NCBI RefSeq assembly: GCF_002243175.1
Contig: NZ_NDYF01000012.1
Coordinates: 62,001-126,000, forward strand
Direction of reading: 5' to 3'
DNA from: Finegoldia magna_J
Lineage (GTDB): Bacteria > Bacillota > Clostridia > Tissierellales > Peptoniphilaceae
DNA length: 64,000 bases
The first letter of the stretch is position 1. Each line of letters begins with the position of its first letter. The notes beneath the pieces were generated by a model. That model was not told the DNA's origin. It did not search any database and saw nothing but the letters and a program-made list of their open reading frames with translations. Shown in pieces: positions 53,410 to 61,068 of the stretch. A program made the position numbers and the translations under genes.

Positions 53410-54930
53410 TTAATTAATAATAGACTTCAACTTATTAATTAACGAATAATCTCCTTCATCTCTAAGCGCGTAATTCATAGCCGGATCATTTCCTATCATG
53501 TAATCTGCAAAAGATTGCTCGGCGTAGAAGTCTGGTGTAAGCATATCACCTTCATAATCATAGTTTTTATAATTATGATTAAATACATCTTCCCTTTCAT
53601 AATTTTGTTTAAATATTCTTATCCCATAATTACAATAAAGTTTTAGACTTTTGATATAAAACATACTATCAGAACCTGTTGTGTTTTTAATTGTAAATCC
53701 CGAATCAGATCCTATTACTTCAACATTATCCATTATTCTCATCGTTTGCATAGTTGCGGGTGCTGTTGCAGAATATGAATTATTACTTATCAATACTTTT
53801 ATTTTTGTATTTGGATTTTTTATCTGATAAAATGACATTTCTTTTAAAATATATGGGTAAATGTAAGTACTACCTCCCCCATTGAATCTTAAATCCACAA
53901 CTATTGTAGAAGGCTTACTTTCATACAATTTTTTATTTATCTCTTTCGAAAAATCGAAGATATTAAATTCTGCATTTTCAAAACATGAATTATAATAAAT
54001 TATTAAATCTTTGTTTTTTATTTCAGAATAAAAGTTTTTTTCAGCTTGATTTATTACATCTAGTGGTTTAATGCTAACAGAATCCTGATTATTCATTCTA
54101 TTTACAATCTTAGCTTTATTCATAAAATAAAAATCAGTATTTTTAGAGTCCAATTTCCCAAATTCCCATTTTCTGAAATTTTGAGGAATTACATTTTTAT
54201 AAAATATTTTCCCATTTTTTTCTAATTTAAGTGTTATTTCATTGTCACTTACTATATTTTCGCGTCTTAAATTATCGACTATTCTAATGTTTTCAATTGC
54301 AAATAATCTGGATATATTCTTGTTTTCACCTAGAAAATATTTTGATACTTTCTTTTCTACCTCTTCAATTGGAGTATTATTTATTGCTAAAAGTTTGCTT
54401 CCTAGGATATTACTGTATTGTTTGTTGCATTTTTTTATGTAGTAACCATCTTTTAACAGAATTAAATCTACTGGCAATTCTTCAGTAAAATATCCTGACC
54501 CAAATCCAAGATGTCCTTGTTTTAAACTTGACGCCAGTACTTTTAAATCTAATATCGTATCTACTATTGTATGTTCTTTTTTATCTTTAATAAATTTGTC
54601 GCATTCTTTTGAAAATTCTTTTCTGGATGTATTATTAAAGATTATATGATTTTCTTTCAAAAAGTTTTCTACATCTTTTATTGTTTTTTCATATTCTTCT
54701 TGTGAGATTTTAGTTTTCAAATCAACCGTAATTTTGTCTTCTAAATTGATATTTTCTTTTGTAATAATTTCACGTATATATTCAGGAACCTCTTGCACAT
54801 TATTTGAATATGTAAATCCTGAACAAAAAGTTAAGAAAAGTAAACTAAGTAGTGTTTTGCTAATAAAGCTAATTAATTTTGTCTTTTTATAGCTTATAGA
54901 AATGTGTTCTTCTGTCTTGTTGTTTTTCAC
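53410..54930 (-). CDS. Secreted S41-family peptidase paralogue 5
   Basis: About 506 residues. Start is uncertain: GTG 54930 lies 11 bases behind AGGAG, while GTG 54942 lies almost on it. Basic N-terminus, membrane helix (LISFISKTLLSLLFLTFCSG), cap with KQGHLGFGSG (His), VDLRFNGGGSTY, Ser in NNSYSATAPATMQT, VIGSDSGFTIKN. The C-terminus ADYMIGNDPAMNYALRDE is very close to paralogue 4 in DNA as well. A 440-base A/T-rich region lies upstream. Confidence 0.82.
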   Translation of the reverse strand: MKNNKTEEHISISYKKTKLISFISKTLLSLLFLTFCSGFTYSNNVQEVPEYIREIITKENINLEDKITVDLKTKISQEEYEKTIKDVENFLKENHIIFNNTSRKEFSKECDKFIKDKKEHTIVDTILDLKVLASSLKQGHLGFGSGYFTEELPVDLILLKDGYYIKKCNKQYSNILGSKLLAINNTPIEEVEKKVSKYFLGENKNISRLFAIENIRIVDNLRRENIVSDNEITLKLEKNGKIFYKNVIPQNFRKWEFGKLDSKNTDFYFMNKAKIVNRMNNQDSVSIKPLDVINQAEKNFYSEIKNKDLIIYYNSCFENAEFNIFDFSKEINKKLYESKPSTIVVDLRFNGGGSTYIYPYILKEMSFYQIKNPNTKIKVLISNNSYSATAPATMQTMRIMDNVEVIGSDSGFTIKNTTGSDSMFYIKSLKLYCNYGIRIFKQNYEREDVFNHNYKNYDYEGDMLTPDFYAEQSFADYMIGNDPAMNYALRDEGDYSLINKLKSIIN

Positions 54931-54942
54931 GCTAATTTCCAC

Positions 54943-55338
54943 TCCTTTTGATTTTAAAGCACAAATATTGCAACTTATTTCATATTTGACTTCTAACTTG
55001 TCGATTTTAATTTCAATGAGATTTATTTTGAATTTTAATGTTTTTATTCGAATCGTGTAACGTTTTCATAATATTAAAATAAAAGTCTTGTTATTAATTC
55101 ATATTATCTTTTATTGATTTTTTTGTCAACAGTTTATTTATTTGATGTTTTAATATATAAAGATTGATACGGATTAGTTTTTGTTCTTTTGTTTATAAAT
55201 CAGATTATCCATAATAAACAAGTATAGATATTATCCGCTTTTGCTAACTTTATTTCATTTATTTGATAAATCTATAAGTATTTGTTTTTATATCGATACA
55301 AAATAATTTCTTGTTGGAAATCATAATATAAACTAAAA
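54943..55338. other. Non-coding A/T-rich region upstream of S41 paralogue 5
   Basis: About 400 bases with no credible open frame on either strand and no recognised RNA. It must contain the promoter of paralogues 5 and 4, but I could not pick one with confidence. Confidence 0.5.
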
Positions 55339-55368
55339 AACAGGGGCATAATCTAAATGTCCCTGTTC
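55339..55368 (-). terminator. Terminator of the hypothetical 360-residue gene
   Basis: AACAGGGACA pairs with TGCCCCTGTT (one wobble), followed on the minus strand by TTTTTTAG. Confidence 0.85.
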
Positions 55369-55385
55369 AATCTCTAATATTATTA

Positions 55386-56468
55386 TTAAAAATCCAGTGT
55401 ATCCACAAATTGTAATATTTCTAATAACTTCGTTCTTTTTTTGAATGTTTTCTCTATGTTTTTCTTCAAATATTGGTACAAATCATCGTTTTTAGCTTCG
55501 AAGGATTTGATTTCCATGACAATATTCATGTATTTTTTGTCTTTGTATGTGCTTTTTAATCTCTTTCGATAAATTTCCCATACTTTTCCAAATGTTTTGT
55601 CTTTGTCTTGTTTGATAAGTTCTTCTACGAATAGTATAAAATAATACGAATCGTGTATTGATGACAAGTTTTTGAACACATTCGTATAATCTTCTTCGTT
55701 CAAATATTTCTTGGTTTCTGATATGATTTCTTTCTCCATTTCAATTGAGTAATTATCATTGTCCAAGCTTTGTGAAAGCATGATTACATAATCGTTGATT
55801 AATTTGAATGTGGATTCTTTGTCGTCGACTTTTGAGTATTTGTACAAGAATTCTCTCCATTTGGCTATGAATTTGGTCATGTAATTCATAAGTATATACG
55901 TTCTTACATCTATTGTGAACACGTAATTGGATGTGAAGATGAAGAATTTTTTGAAATATTCAAAATATTTCAATAGCGCATCTGATATCATGCTAATGGA
56001 TAATGTTGTGACTATTTCTTGGCTTTCTTCTGTCAATTCGATGTTGCCTTTTAATAGTGACGGACTATTTTCATATTGTATTAATTTTTTGATTGCGTAT
56101 ACAAATAGATACGAATATGATTGATCATCTTCGATTTTGTCGAATAAATCTTGTAACATATCAAAATCTTTGTCTTTGATGAGATATAGTATCGTCTTTT
56201 TGTGAAGTTGTACTTCGCTCATATCGCTGTAGTAATTCACAACTGAAGAAAATGAATTTTCTTGTTCACGTTCCACTAGGTCAATAAGTTCGATGTCGCT
56301 GTTTCTGTCGTTGATGTATATGTCGTTGATTTTAAGAAGTTCTTGTTCGCTATTTTCGTTTTTGAATGCGAATTTCTTCTTGTTCCAATCGTAGATGCTT
56401 AGTCCATCTGTCCCTGTTTTTTTGTATATTAAAAAGTTGTTTAATCTAAAAATATCGTAATTTTCCAT
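55386..56468 (-). CDS. Hypothetical cytoplasmic helical protein, apparently leaderless
   Basis: 360 residues, not recognised. No signal peptide; one weakly hydrophobic stretch near the middle (YFKKFFIFTSNYVFTIDV). Mostly charged helices rich in Lys, Asp, Tyr and Ile, with possible repeat-like helical hairpins (for example KYLNEEDYTNVFKNLSSIHD and YFILFVEELIKQDKDKTFGK). The only plausible start, ATG 56468, has no Shine-Dalgarno sequence, and a consensus promoter ends 7 bases before it. Lies downstream of mazF but separated by a terminator. Confidence 0.7.
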   Translation of the reverse strand: MENYDIFRLNNFLIYKKTGTDGLSIYDWNKKKFAFKNENSEQELLKINDIYINDRNSDIELIDLVEREQENSFSSVVNYYSDMSEVQLHKKTILYLIKDKDFDMLQDLFDKIEDDQSYSYLFVYAIKKLIQYENSPSLLKGNIELTEESQEIVTTLSISMISDALLKYFEYFKKFFIFTSNYVFTIDVRTYILMNYMTKFIAKWREFLYKYSKVDDKESTFKLINDYVIMLSQSLDNDNYSIEMEKEIISETKKYLNEEDYTNVFKNLSSIHDSYYFILFVEELIKQDKDKTFGKVWEIYRKRLKSTYKDKKYMNIVMEIKSFEAKNDDLYQYLKKNIEKTFKKRTKLLEILQFVDTLDF

Positions 56469-56475
56469 AGCTTAA

Positions 56476-56504
56476 ATTATATACAAAAAAAGCTACCAAA
56501 TCAA
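56476..56504 (-). promoter_or_regulatory. Promoter placing transcription start at the ATG (leaderless)
   Basis: TTGATT (56504-56499), exactly 17 bases, TATAAT (56481-56476) on the minus strand. Seven bases separate TATAAT from ATG, so +1 should fall on or next to the start codon. The -35 lies in the loop and stem of the mazF terminator. Confidence 0.75.
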
Positions 56505-56520
56505 ATTTGATAACTTTTTT
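56486..56520 (-). terminator. mazF terminator
   Basis: As minus-strand RNA, AAAAAAGUUAUCAAAU pairs fully with AUUUGGUAGCUUUUUU through G-U wobbles; on the plus strand two positions mismatch. The stem ends in a T run. Confidence 0.8.
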
Positions 56521-56539
56521 ATAAAATATGTAGTTTAGA

Positions 56540-56881
56540 TTATATACCCACAGATATTTTTAAAGCTTCATCCAACTTTATCAGAACTCTATCGTCAAAG
56601 CTACCTACTTTTTCACGAAGCCTTTTTTTATCAATAGTTCTTATTTGTTCAGCTAAAATAACTGAATTTTTCGGTAAGCCGTACTTGGATCGTTCTATTG
56701 CCACGTGTGTTGGTAATTTAGCTTTATTTATTTGTGAAGTAATAGCTGCTATGACTACGGTTGGACTGTATTTGTTTCCCACATCATTTTGAACAACAAC
56801 GACAGGTCTTACACCACCCTGCTCAGATCCAACAACAGGGCTTAAGTCTGCGTAAAATATGTCTCCTCTTTTTACTTTCAT
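56540..56881 (-). CDS. mazF: MazF/PemK-family endoribonuclease toxin (EndoA-like)
   Basis: 113 residues, very close to the B. subtilis EndoA type that cuts mRNA at short specific sites. VKRGDIFYADLSPVVGSEQG, RPVVVVQNDVGNKYSPTVVI and SVILAEQIRTIDKKRL are conserved, including the catalytic Arg and Thr region. In relatives it sits behind alr with an antitoxin gene between. Here only 110 bases lie between alr and mazF, filled by a terminator and a promoter, so no antitoxin gene fits. RBS AGGGTGAG. Confidence 0.93.
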   Translation of the reverse strand: MKVKRGDIFYADLSPVVGSEQGGVRPVVVVQNDVGNKYSPTVVIAAITSQINKAKLPTHVAIERSKYGLPKNSVILAEQIRTIDKKRLREKVGSFDDRVLIKLDEALKISVGI

Positions 56882-56924
56882 AAACTCACCCTATAAACTC
56901 TTCGCTATTTTAAGAACTATTTTT

Positions 56925-56953
56925 ATTATATCCAAAACACTTCAAGAAATCAA
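56925..56953 (-). promoter_or_regulatory. mazF promoter
   Basis: TTGATT (56953-56948), 17 bases, TATAAT (56930-56925) on the minus strand. It lies just behind the alr terminator, giving mazF its own transcript with a leader of about 37 bases. Confidence 0.8.
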
Positions 56954-56958
56954 TATAA

Positions 56959-56986
56959 AAAACTTGCCCAACTTAATAGCTGGGCT
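56959..56986 (-). terminator. Terminator of the alr operon
   Basis: AGCCCA pairs with TGGGC(A) around a 10-base loop, followed by AAGTTTTTTA on the minus strand. Confidence 0.75.
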
Positions 56987-56990
56987 ATGT

Positions 56991-58166
56991 TTAGTTGATT
57001 TTTTGTAGATAGTCGCACACTTCTACGACTTTTCCATTTCTAGTGTAAATCCTAGGAATTCTCATTGTAACTCTACACAAAAGCTCATAAACATTTGTGT
57101 TTGCCATTTCTGCCAAATCATACAACGAGATTTCTCCCATGTCATCTTTACCGAACAACAAAACTTTGTCGCCGACTTTTACATCTCTAATGTATGTTAC
57201 ATCTATCATGATTTGATCCATGCAGACTTTTCCCAAAATTTTTGCTTTTTTGCCGTTTATAATAACATAAGCTTTGTTGGATAATTCCAATGGATAACCG
57301 TCAGCATATCCGATTGTCGCTGTTGCAACTACTGTTTCAGAGTTTGTCGTGAATGTTCTACCGTATCCAATGTCTGTTCCTTTTGGAACTGTTTTAATCA
57401 TGGACACCGTTGTGTAGAGTGATGATATTTCTTCCAAATTTAGTCTGGAATTTTCTCTTACATAATCTGATGCGTGATATCCGTAAAGTCCAATTCCACA
57501 TCTTATCATATCCAAGAAATATCCGTGAATTATCGCTCCAGCATCATTTGCTATGTGTTTTATTGGAACAGTTATTCCTCTGTTTTCCACATCAATCATA
57601 AAACCAATGTATGTATTGTATTGTTCTTTTGTGTAGGAATAATCTTCGCTATCAGCATCTGAAAAATGGCTGTAAATTCCTTGCAACACTACATTATCCA
57701 TTTTATAGATTTTGAAGATGTCTTCCAAGCATTTATCTTTGTCAAGTCTAACTTGAAATCCTAATCTTGTCATTCCTGTATCGATTTTGATGTGAACTTT
57801 GCATATTTTATTCAAACTTTTTGCAACGTTATTGATTTCAACTGCAGTTTCATAATCGTAAACCGTTAATTCGATGTTGTTTTTGATTGCTACTTCAATA
57901 TTTTCATTGGAAATGTATCCTAAAATCATAATTGGTTTGAATATTCCATTTTTGCGAAGTTCCAAGGCTTCATTTATATTGGACACTGCAAAGTAATCTA
58001 TTCCCAAATATTCCAATTCTTTTGTGATAAATGCTGCGCCTTGTCCATAAGCATTAGCCTTTACAACGGCACACATTTTGACTAAATTGCTGATGTTTTT
58101 GATTTCTTTGTAATTGTGTTTTAATTTGTCCAAATCAACCTTCAAATAACTTTGATACTTAAACAT
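56991..58166 (-). CDS. alr: Alanine racemase
   Basis: 391 residues, PLP-dependent, supplies D-alanine for peptidoglycan. AVVKANAYGQGA has the PLP Lys; KIDTGMTRLGFQ, HFSDAD, RCGIGLYGYH and CMDQIMIDVT are conserved, the last region with the second catalytic Tyr nearby (GYGRTFTTN). Fold-type III barrel plus C-terminal beta domain. Its start abuts the nnrD stop. Part of relA-like/acpS/nnrD/alr operon. Confidence 0.96.
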   Translation of the reverse strand: MFKYQSYLKVDLDKLKHNYKEIKNISNLVKMCAVVKANAYGQGAAFITKELEYLGIDYFAVSNINEALELRKNGIFKPIMILGYISNENIEVAIKNNIELTVYDYETAVEINNVAKSLNKICKVHIKIDTGMTRLGFQVRLDKDKCLEDIFKIYKMDNVVLQGIYSHFSDADSEDYSYTKEQYNTYIGFMIDVENRGITVPIKHIANDAGAIIHGYFLDMIRCGIGLYGYHASDYVRENSRLNLEEISSLYTTVSMIKTVPKGTDIGYGRTFTTNSETVVATATIGYADGYPLELSNKAYVIINGKKAKILGKVCMDQIMIDVTYIRDVKVGDKVLLFGKDDMGEISLYDLAEMANTNVYELLCRVTMRIPRIYTRNGKVVEVCDYLQKIN

Positions 58167-59005
58167 TATTTCTCCTTACACGCATTGATTGCTTCCGGTA
58201 AATTTCTAATAATATCCGATGCAATAATGCTGTCCTCTCCTATTTTTTGTTTTGCAAAATCTCCAGCCAGTCCGTGAATGTAAACTCCCAATTTACAAGC
58301 TTCGAACACATCTCTGTTGTGCATGAAACTTGTAATAATTCCCGACAAACAATCGCCACTTCCAGCAGTCGCCATTCCCGCATTTCCAGTATTATTTACA
58401 TATATTTCATCATTTTTTGCGACAATTGTGTGATGACCTTTGAGAACTACGATACATTTATGTTTTTTCGAAAAATCCGCGGCGACCTTTTCGCGATTTT
58501 GATTGATATATTCTACATCCAATCCCGAAAGTCTACTAAATTCAAGCGGATGTGGAGTTATCGCAACAGAAAAATCATCGTATTCTAGTTCACTGAAGTC
58601 TTTTATTGAGTTTAATCCATCTGCATCTATCAACACTGGTTTATGAAAATTTTTGAGTACAAATTTTATCAATTCATAATTTAATTTGTCTTTTCCCATA
58701 CCACAACCTATTGCGACACAGTTTTTATTGGATATATATTCTAAAATCTGAGAAATAGAATTTGTACTCAATTTTTTGTCGACACAATCAAGTGGAAGTA
58801 TTATATTCTCAACGGATTTAATTTGCATGATTTCCGAGATAACTTCAGGGACAATTGTGTAAACCAATCCACTACCACAACGAAGTGCTGCCATGCTTGC
58901 CAAGTATACGCTGCCACACATTCCATTGGATCCACCGACTATGCAGACTCTTCCGTAGTTTCCTTTATTGGAAAAAGGATCGCGTTTTTTTATTGTAAAA
59001 TCCAT
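58166..59005 (-). CDS. nnrD: ADP-dependent NAD(P)H-hydrate dehydratase
   Basis: 279 residues, ribokinase-like fold. Repairs hydrated NAD(P)H. NKGNYGRVCIVGGSNGMCGS and NTGNAGMATAGSGDCLSG (catalytic Asp in GSGDCLSG) are diagnostic; ITPHPLEFSRL and IDADGLNS also match. The epimerase domain that is fused in the usual bifunctional Nnr is absent, so this is the dehydratase alone. It starts one base behind acpS. Confidence 0.93.
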   Translation of the reverse strand: MDFTIKKRDPFSNKGNYGRVCIVGGSNGMCGSVYLASMAALRCGSGLVYTIVPEVISEIMQIKSVENIILPLDCVDKKLSTNSISQILEYISNKNCVAIGCGMGKDKLNYELIKFVLKNFHKPVLIDADGLNSIKDFSELEYDDFSVAITPHPLEFSRLSGLDVEYINQNREKVAADFSKKHKCIVVLKGHHTIVAKNDEIYVNNTGNAGMATAGSGDCLSGIITSFMHNRDVFEACKLGVYIHGLAGDFAKQKIGEDSIIASDIIRNLPEAINACKEK

Positions 59006-59006
59006 T

Positions 59007-59360
59007 TTAATCCTCCAACATCAACACGCACATTGCTATTGCGTATTCTTCATCGTGGGAAATGGATGCATCAATATCTAAAACTTTTGGAAATTTATCT
59101 GTATTTAATTTTACAACTAATCCATCGTCATGTATAGACTCTACATCCATAAAACTCATTTTACCAATTCCAGTCTTCAAAGCTTTTGACACTGCCTCTT
59201 TCATGCAAAACATTCCCGTAATCGTCTCAAAATTACGATTTTTGGATTCAATGTATGAAATTTCACGTTCAGTGAAGACTTTTTTCATAAATTTATCCAG
59301 ATTTTTGATGTTTTCTATTCGTGAAACCCTCAGAATATCAGTTCCACATCTAATCTTCAT
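59007..59360 (-). CDS. acpS: Holo-[acyl-carrier-protein] synthase
   Basis: 117 residues from ATG 59360 (MKIRCGTDILRV), 7 bases behind AAGGA; a longer start at 59375 is not needed. Transfers phosphopantetheine from CoA to ACP. CGTDILRVSRIE has the metal Asp and CMKEAVSKALKTGI the conserved Glu/Lys. DASISHDEEYAIAMCV matches the C-terminal motif. Overlaps the end of the RelA-like gene by 11 bases. Confidence 0.93.
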   Translation of the reverse strand: MKIRCGTDILRVSRIENIKNLDKFMKKVFTEREISYIESKNRNFETITGMFCMKEAVSKALKTGIGKMSFMDVESIHDDGLVVKLNTDKFPKVLDIDASISHDEEYAIAMCVLMLED

Positions 59361-60717
59361 TTTTGATTCCTTCAAATTTTTCCAAGAATTTATTTCTCAA
59401 TGCTAAAAAATCTAGTTTTTCGATATCTTCCACGCTTTCCACATTTTTTACGAAATCTTCTACGATTTCTCCAATTATTTCGAATGAATTTTGTGAAAAA
59501 TTATTAATATTATATGATTCTGACAAGTATTTCATGCTTTCTTTCATTAACTTATCCGTCAAAATATCTTGGTAAGTTTGGTTGATATTGCAGTTGCTGA
59601 TTTCTTTTTCGATGACTTTTTTAATGGAATATATCACATAATACACAAAGTCCATAAAAATTTCGTTGTTTTCTCTGTCATCAAGCGCAAATAATATTGA
59701 CAAGCAGAAGTTCCAGTTGAAGTCCTTGTCCAATCTGCTATTAAGTCCTTGTGCAAATGAAGTGTGAATGTAATCTCCAAATTCCATATCTGAAAAATCA
59801 TACAATTCACCAAAACTAATAGGCTTGTTACTTATGGCATTGACCTTGTTTAGTATGTCGATTAGTCTTTCTTCGTATTGTTTTTTCTCCAAAACATCCA
59901 TTACAGAAAACAAATAATCGCTTACTACATTTGCGATATTTCTCATATCTATTACAAAACCTAGGTTGTATTTTAGTTTGAGCATGTATCCATCGTGAAT
60001 CATTTTTGTTATGATGCTTTTAAATTGTTGTCTTGTAGCGTCATCTTCGTTGGATTCCACTGTCATCATTTTTTTGTAAACGCTGTTGAGTTGCTTGTCG
60101 ATAATTGTAAGGTTATTTTTGATTGAGTACATCACATCACGTATCAAATCTTCTGTCATAACGTAGTTTGAATTTTTGTACAAAATCGAATGATCTACCT
60201 CTCCCCAGAACACATTGACCATGGATTTGATTTGCACTTCGAAATTGATTTTCATGTCGTCATTTTCAACGAAAATAGCGTCGATTTTATAAATTTCGAA
60301 CCCGTTTTTTTGTTTTTGTGGTTGTGGTTGATCCAGGTTAAGTCTGATTCTCATATCATACTTGGAATAATAGTAGCCATTGTCATCTTTGTAATAAAAA
60401 AGTCTTTTCAAATATTCGTACAAATCTTTTTCATTTTCGTTGAAACGACATTCTATTCTAACTCCAATCAAATCTGGAAATAGATTGAACACATCCTCTA
60501 CGTCTTTACATTTTATATAATAATTTTGTTTTAGTATTTTTTCTTTGATGCTGTCTTCTTTTTTTACACGTGCGTTAATATTAATAACATCTTCGTTTGT
60601 TTCAAAAACTTTACTGAAAAACTCTTTTGTTTCTTCTGCAACAAAGTTTATGAATTTGTAACGACTATTAATTAATTTAACAGCATCATTCATAAATTGA
60701 AAAATTCCAGCTCTCAT
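59350..60717 (-). CDS. RelA/SpoT-synthetase-domain protein with altered G-loop
   Basis: 455 residues from ATG 60717, behind AAGGAG; a longer frame to 60789 includes that site. The N-terminal ~190 residues carry (p)ppGpp synthetase landmarks: R50-VKKEDSIKEKI (substrate-binding basic helix), FPDLIGVRIECRF (metal Asp82, Arg87), EVQIKS at 160-165 and WGEVDHS. The G-loop, normally NGYxSxH, reads NGFEIYKID, so the stacking Tyr and the His are missing. The remainder (~200-455) is helical and unassigned. No HD hydrolase. It may make an alarmone, or be a non-catalytic or differently specific relative. First gene of the acpS-nnrD-alr operon. Confidence 0.75.
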   Translation of the reverse strand: MRAGIFQFMNDAVKLINSRYKFINFVAEETKEFFSKVFETNEDVININARVKKEDSIKEKILKQNYYIKCKDVEDVFNLFPDLIGVRIECRFNENEKDLYEYLKRLFYYKDDNGYYYSKYDMRIRLNLDQPQPQKQKNGFEIYKIDAIFVENDDMKINFEVQIKSMVNVFWGEVDHSILYKNSNYVMTEDLIRDVMYSIKNNLTIIDKQLNSVYKKMMTVESNEDDATRQQFKSIITKMIHDGYMLKLKYNLGFVIDMRNIANVVSDYLFSVMDVLEKKQYEERLIDILNKVNAISNKPISFGELYDFSDMEFGDYIHTSFAQGLNSRLDKDFNWNFCLSILFALDDRENNEIFMDFVYYVIYSIKKVIEKEISNCNINQTYQDILTDKLMKESMKYLSESYNINNFSQNSFEIIGEIVEDFVKNVESVEDIEKLDFLALRNKFLEKFEGIKNED

Positions 60718-60780
60718 TTTTATTCTCCTTTTTATTGCTACTATTATTTTACCATATTTAAGCTTTTCACAAGCATCAAA

Positions 60781-60802
60781 AAAGAGCACTGCGTGTGCTC
60801 TT
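60781..60802 (-). terminator. Terminator of the double-cubane reductase operon
   Basis: AAAGAGCAC pairs perfectly with GTGCTCTTT around a 4-base loop, then TTTTTTGAT on the minus strand. Confidence 0.9.
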
Positions 60803-60815
60803 TTGATTTTACAAT

Positions 60816-61067
60816 TTATAGAAACTTCATCCTGTTAGGATTAATGTCTCGTTCTATTTCGTGAAAGCCCTTGATTTCGATGTTGTTTTCTTTTATGATT
60901 TTTTCGATTTTCGGTTTGTCTTCCAAGTTATCGTACAATATAGAAATCCCACAACACACATCCAATACTCTTGGTGTTGGTGCAATCGTAGCTTTAATAG
61001 AATTTTCTTTGATTAAATCGTAAAGTTTTTGTCCATTTGCCACATCTTTGAACAAGATGTAGTTCAT
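60816..61067 (-). CDS. DUF3343 small protein (putative Se/S-carrier-like)
   Basis: 83 residues from ATG 61067 (MNYILFKDVANGQKLYDL); earlier ATG codons overlap the previous gene. The family pattern APTPRVLDVCCGISI is present with adjacent cysteines; in relatives the segment is xPTPRxxxxxCGxx. The Pfam name suggests a sulfur or selenium carrier role, which is unproven. It directly follows the double-cubane reductase gene (overlap or 1-base gap), a frequent association, pointing to a role in that enzyme's assembly. Confidence 0.75.
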   Translation of the reverse strand: MNYILFKDVANGQKLYDLIKENSIKATIAPTPRVLDVCCGISILYDNLEDKPKIEKIIKENNIEIKGFHEIERDINPNRMKFL

Positions 61068-61068
61068 T

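Noticed and set aside
43588..54930. The IGNDxxMNYALR tails as a novel sorting or toxin motif
   Set aside because: They align with the generic S41 C-terminal pattern (nGkDP...AL), so no new signal is needed.
45079..54930. Lipoprotein signals on S41 paralogues 2, 3 and 5 (Cys near the end of the leader)
   Set aside because: Residues before the Cys (SLL, LLT, LTF) do not fit the lipobox consensus.
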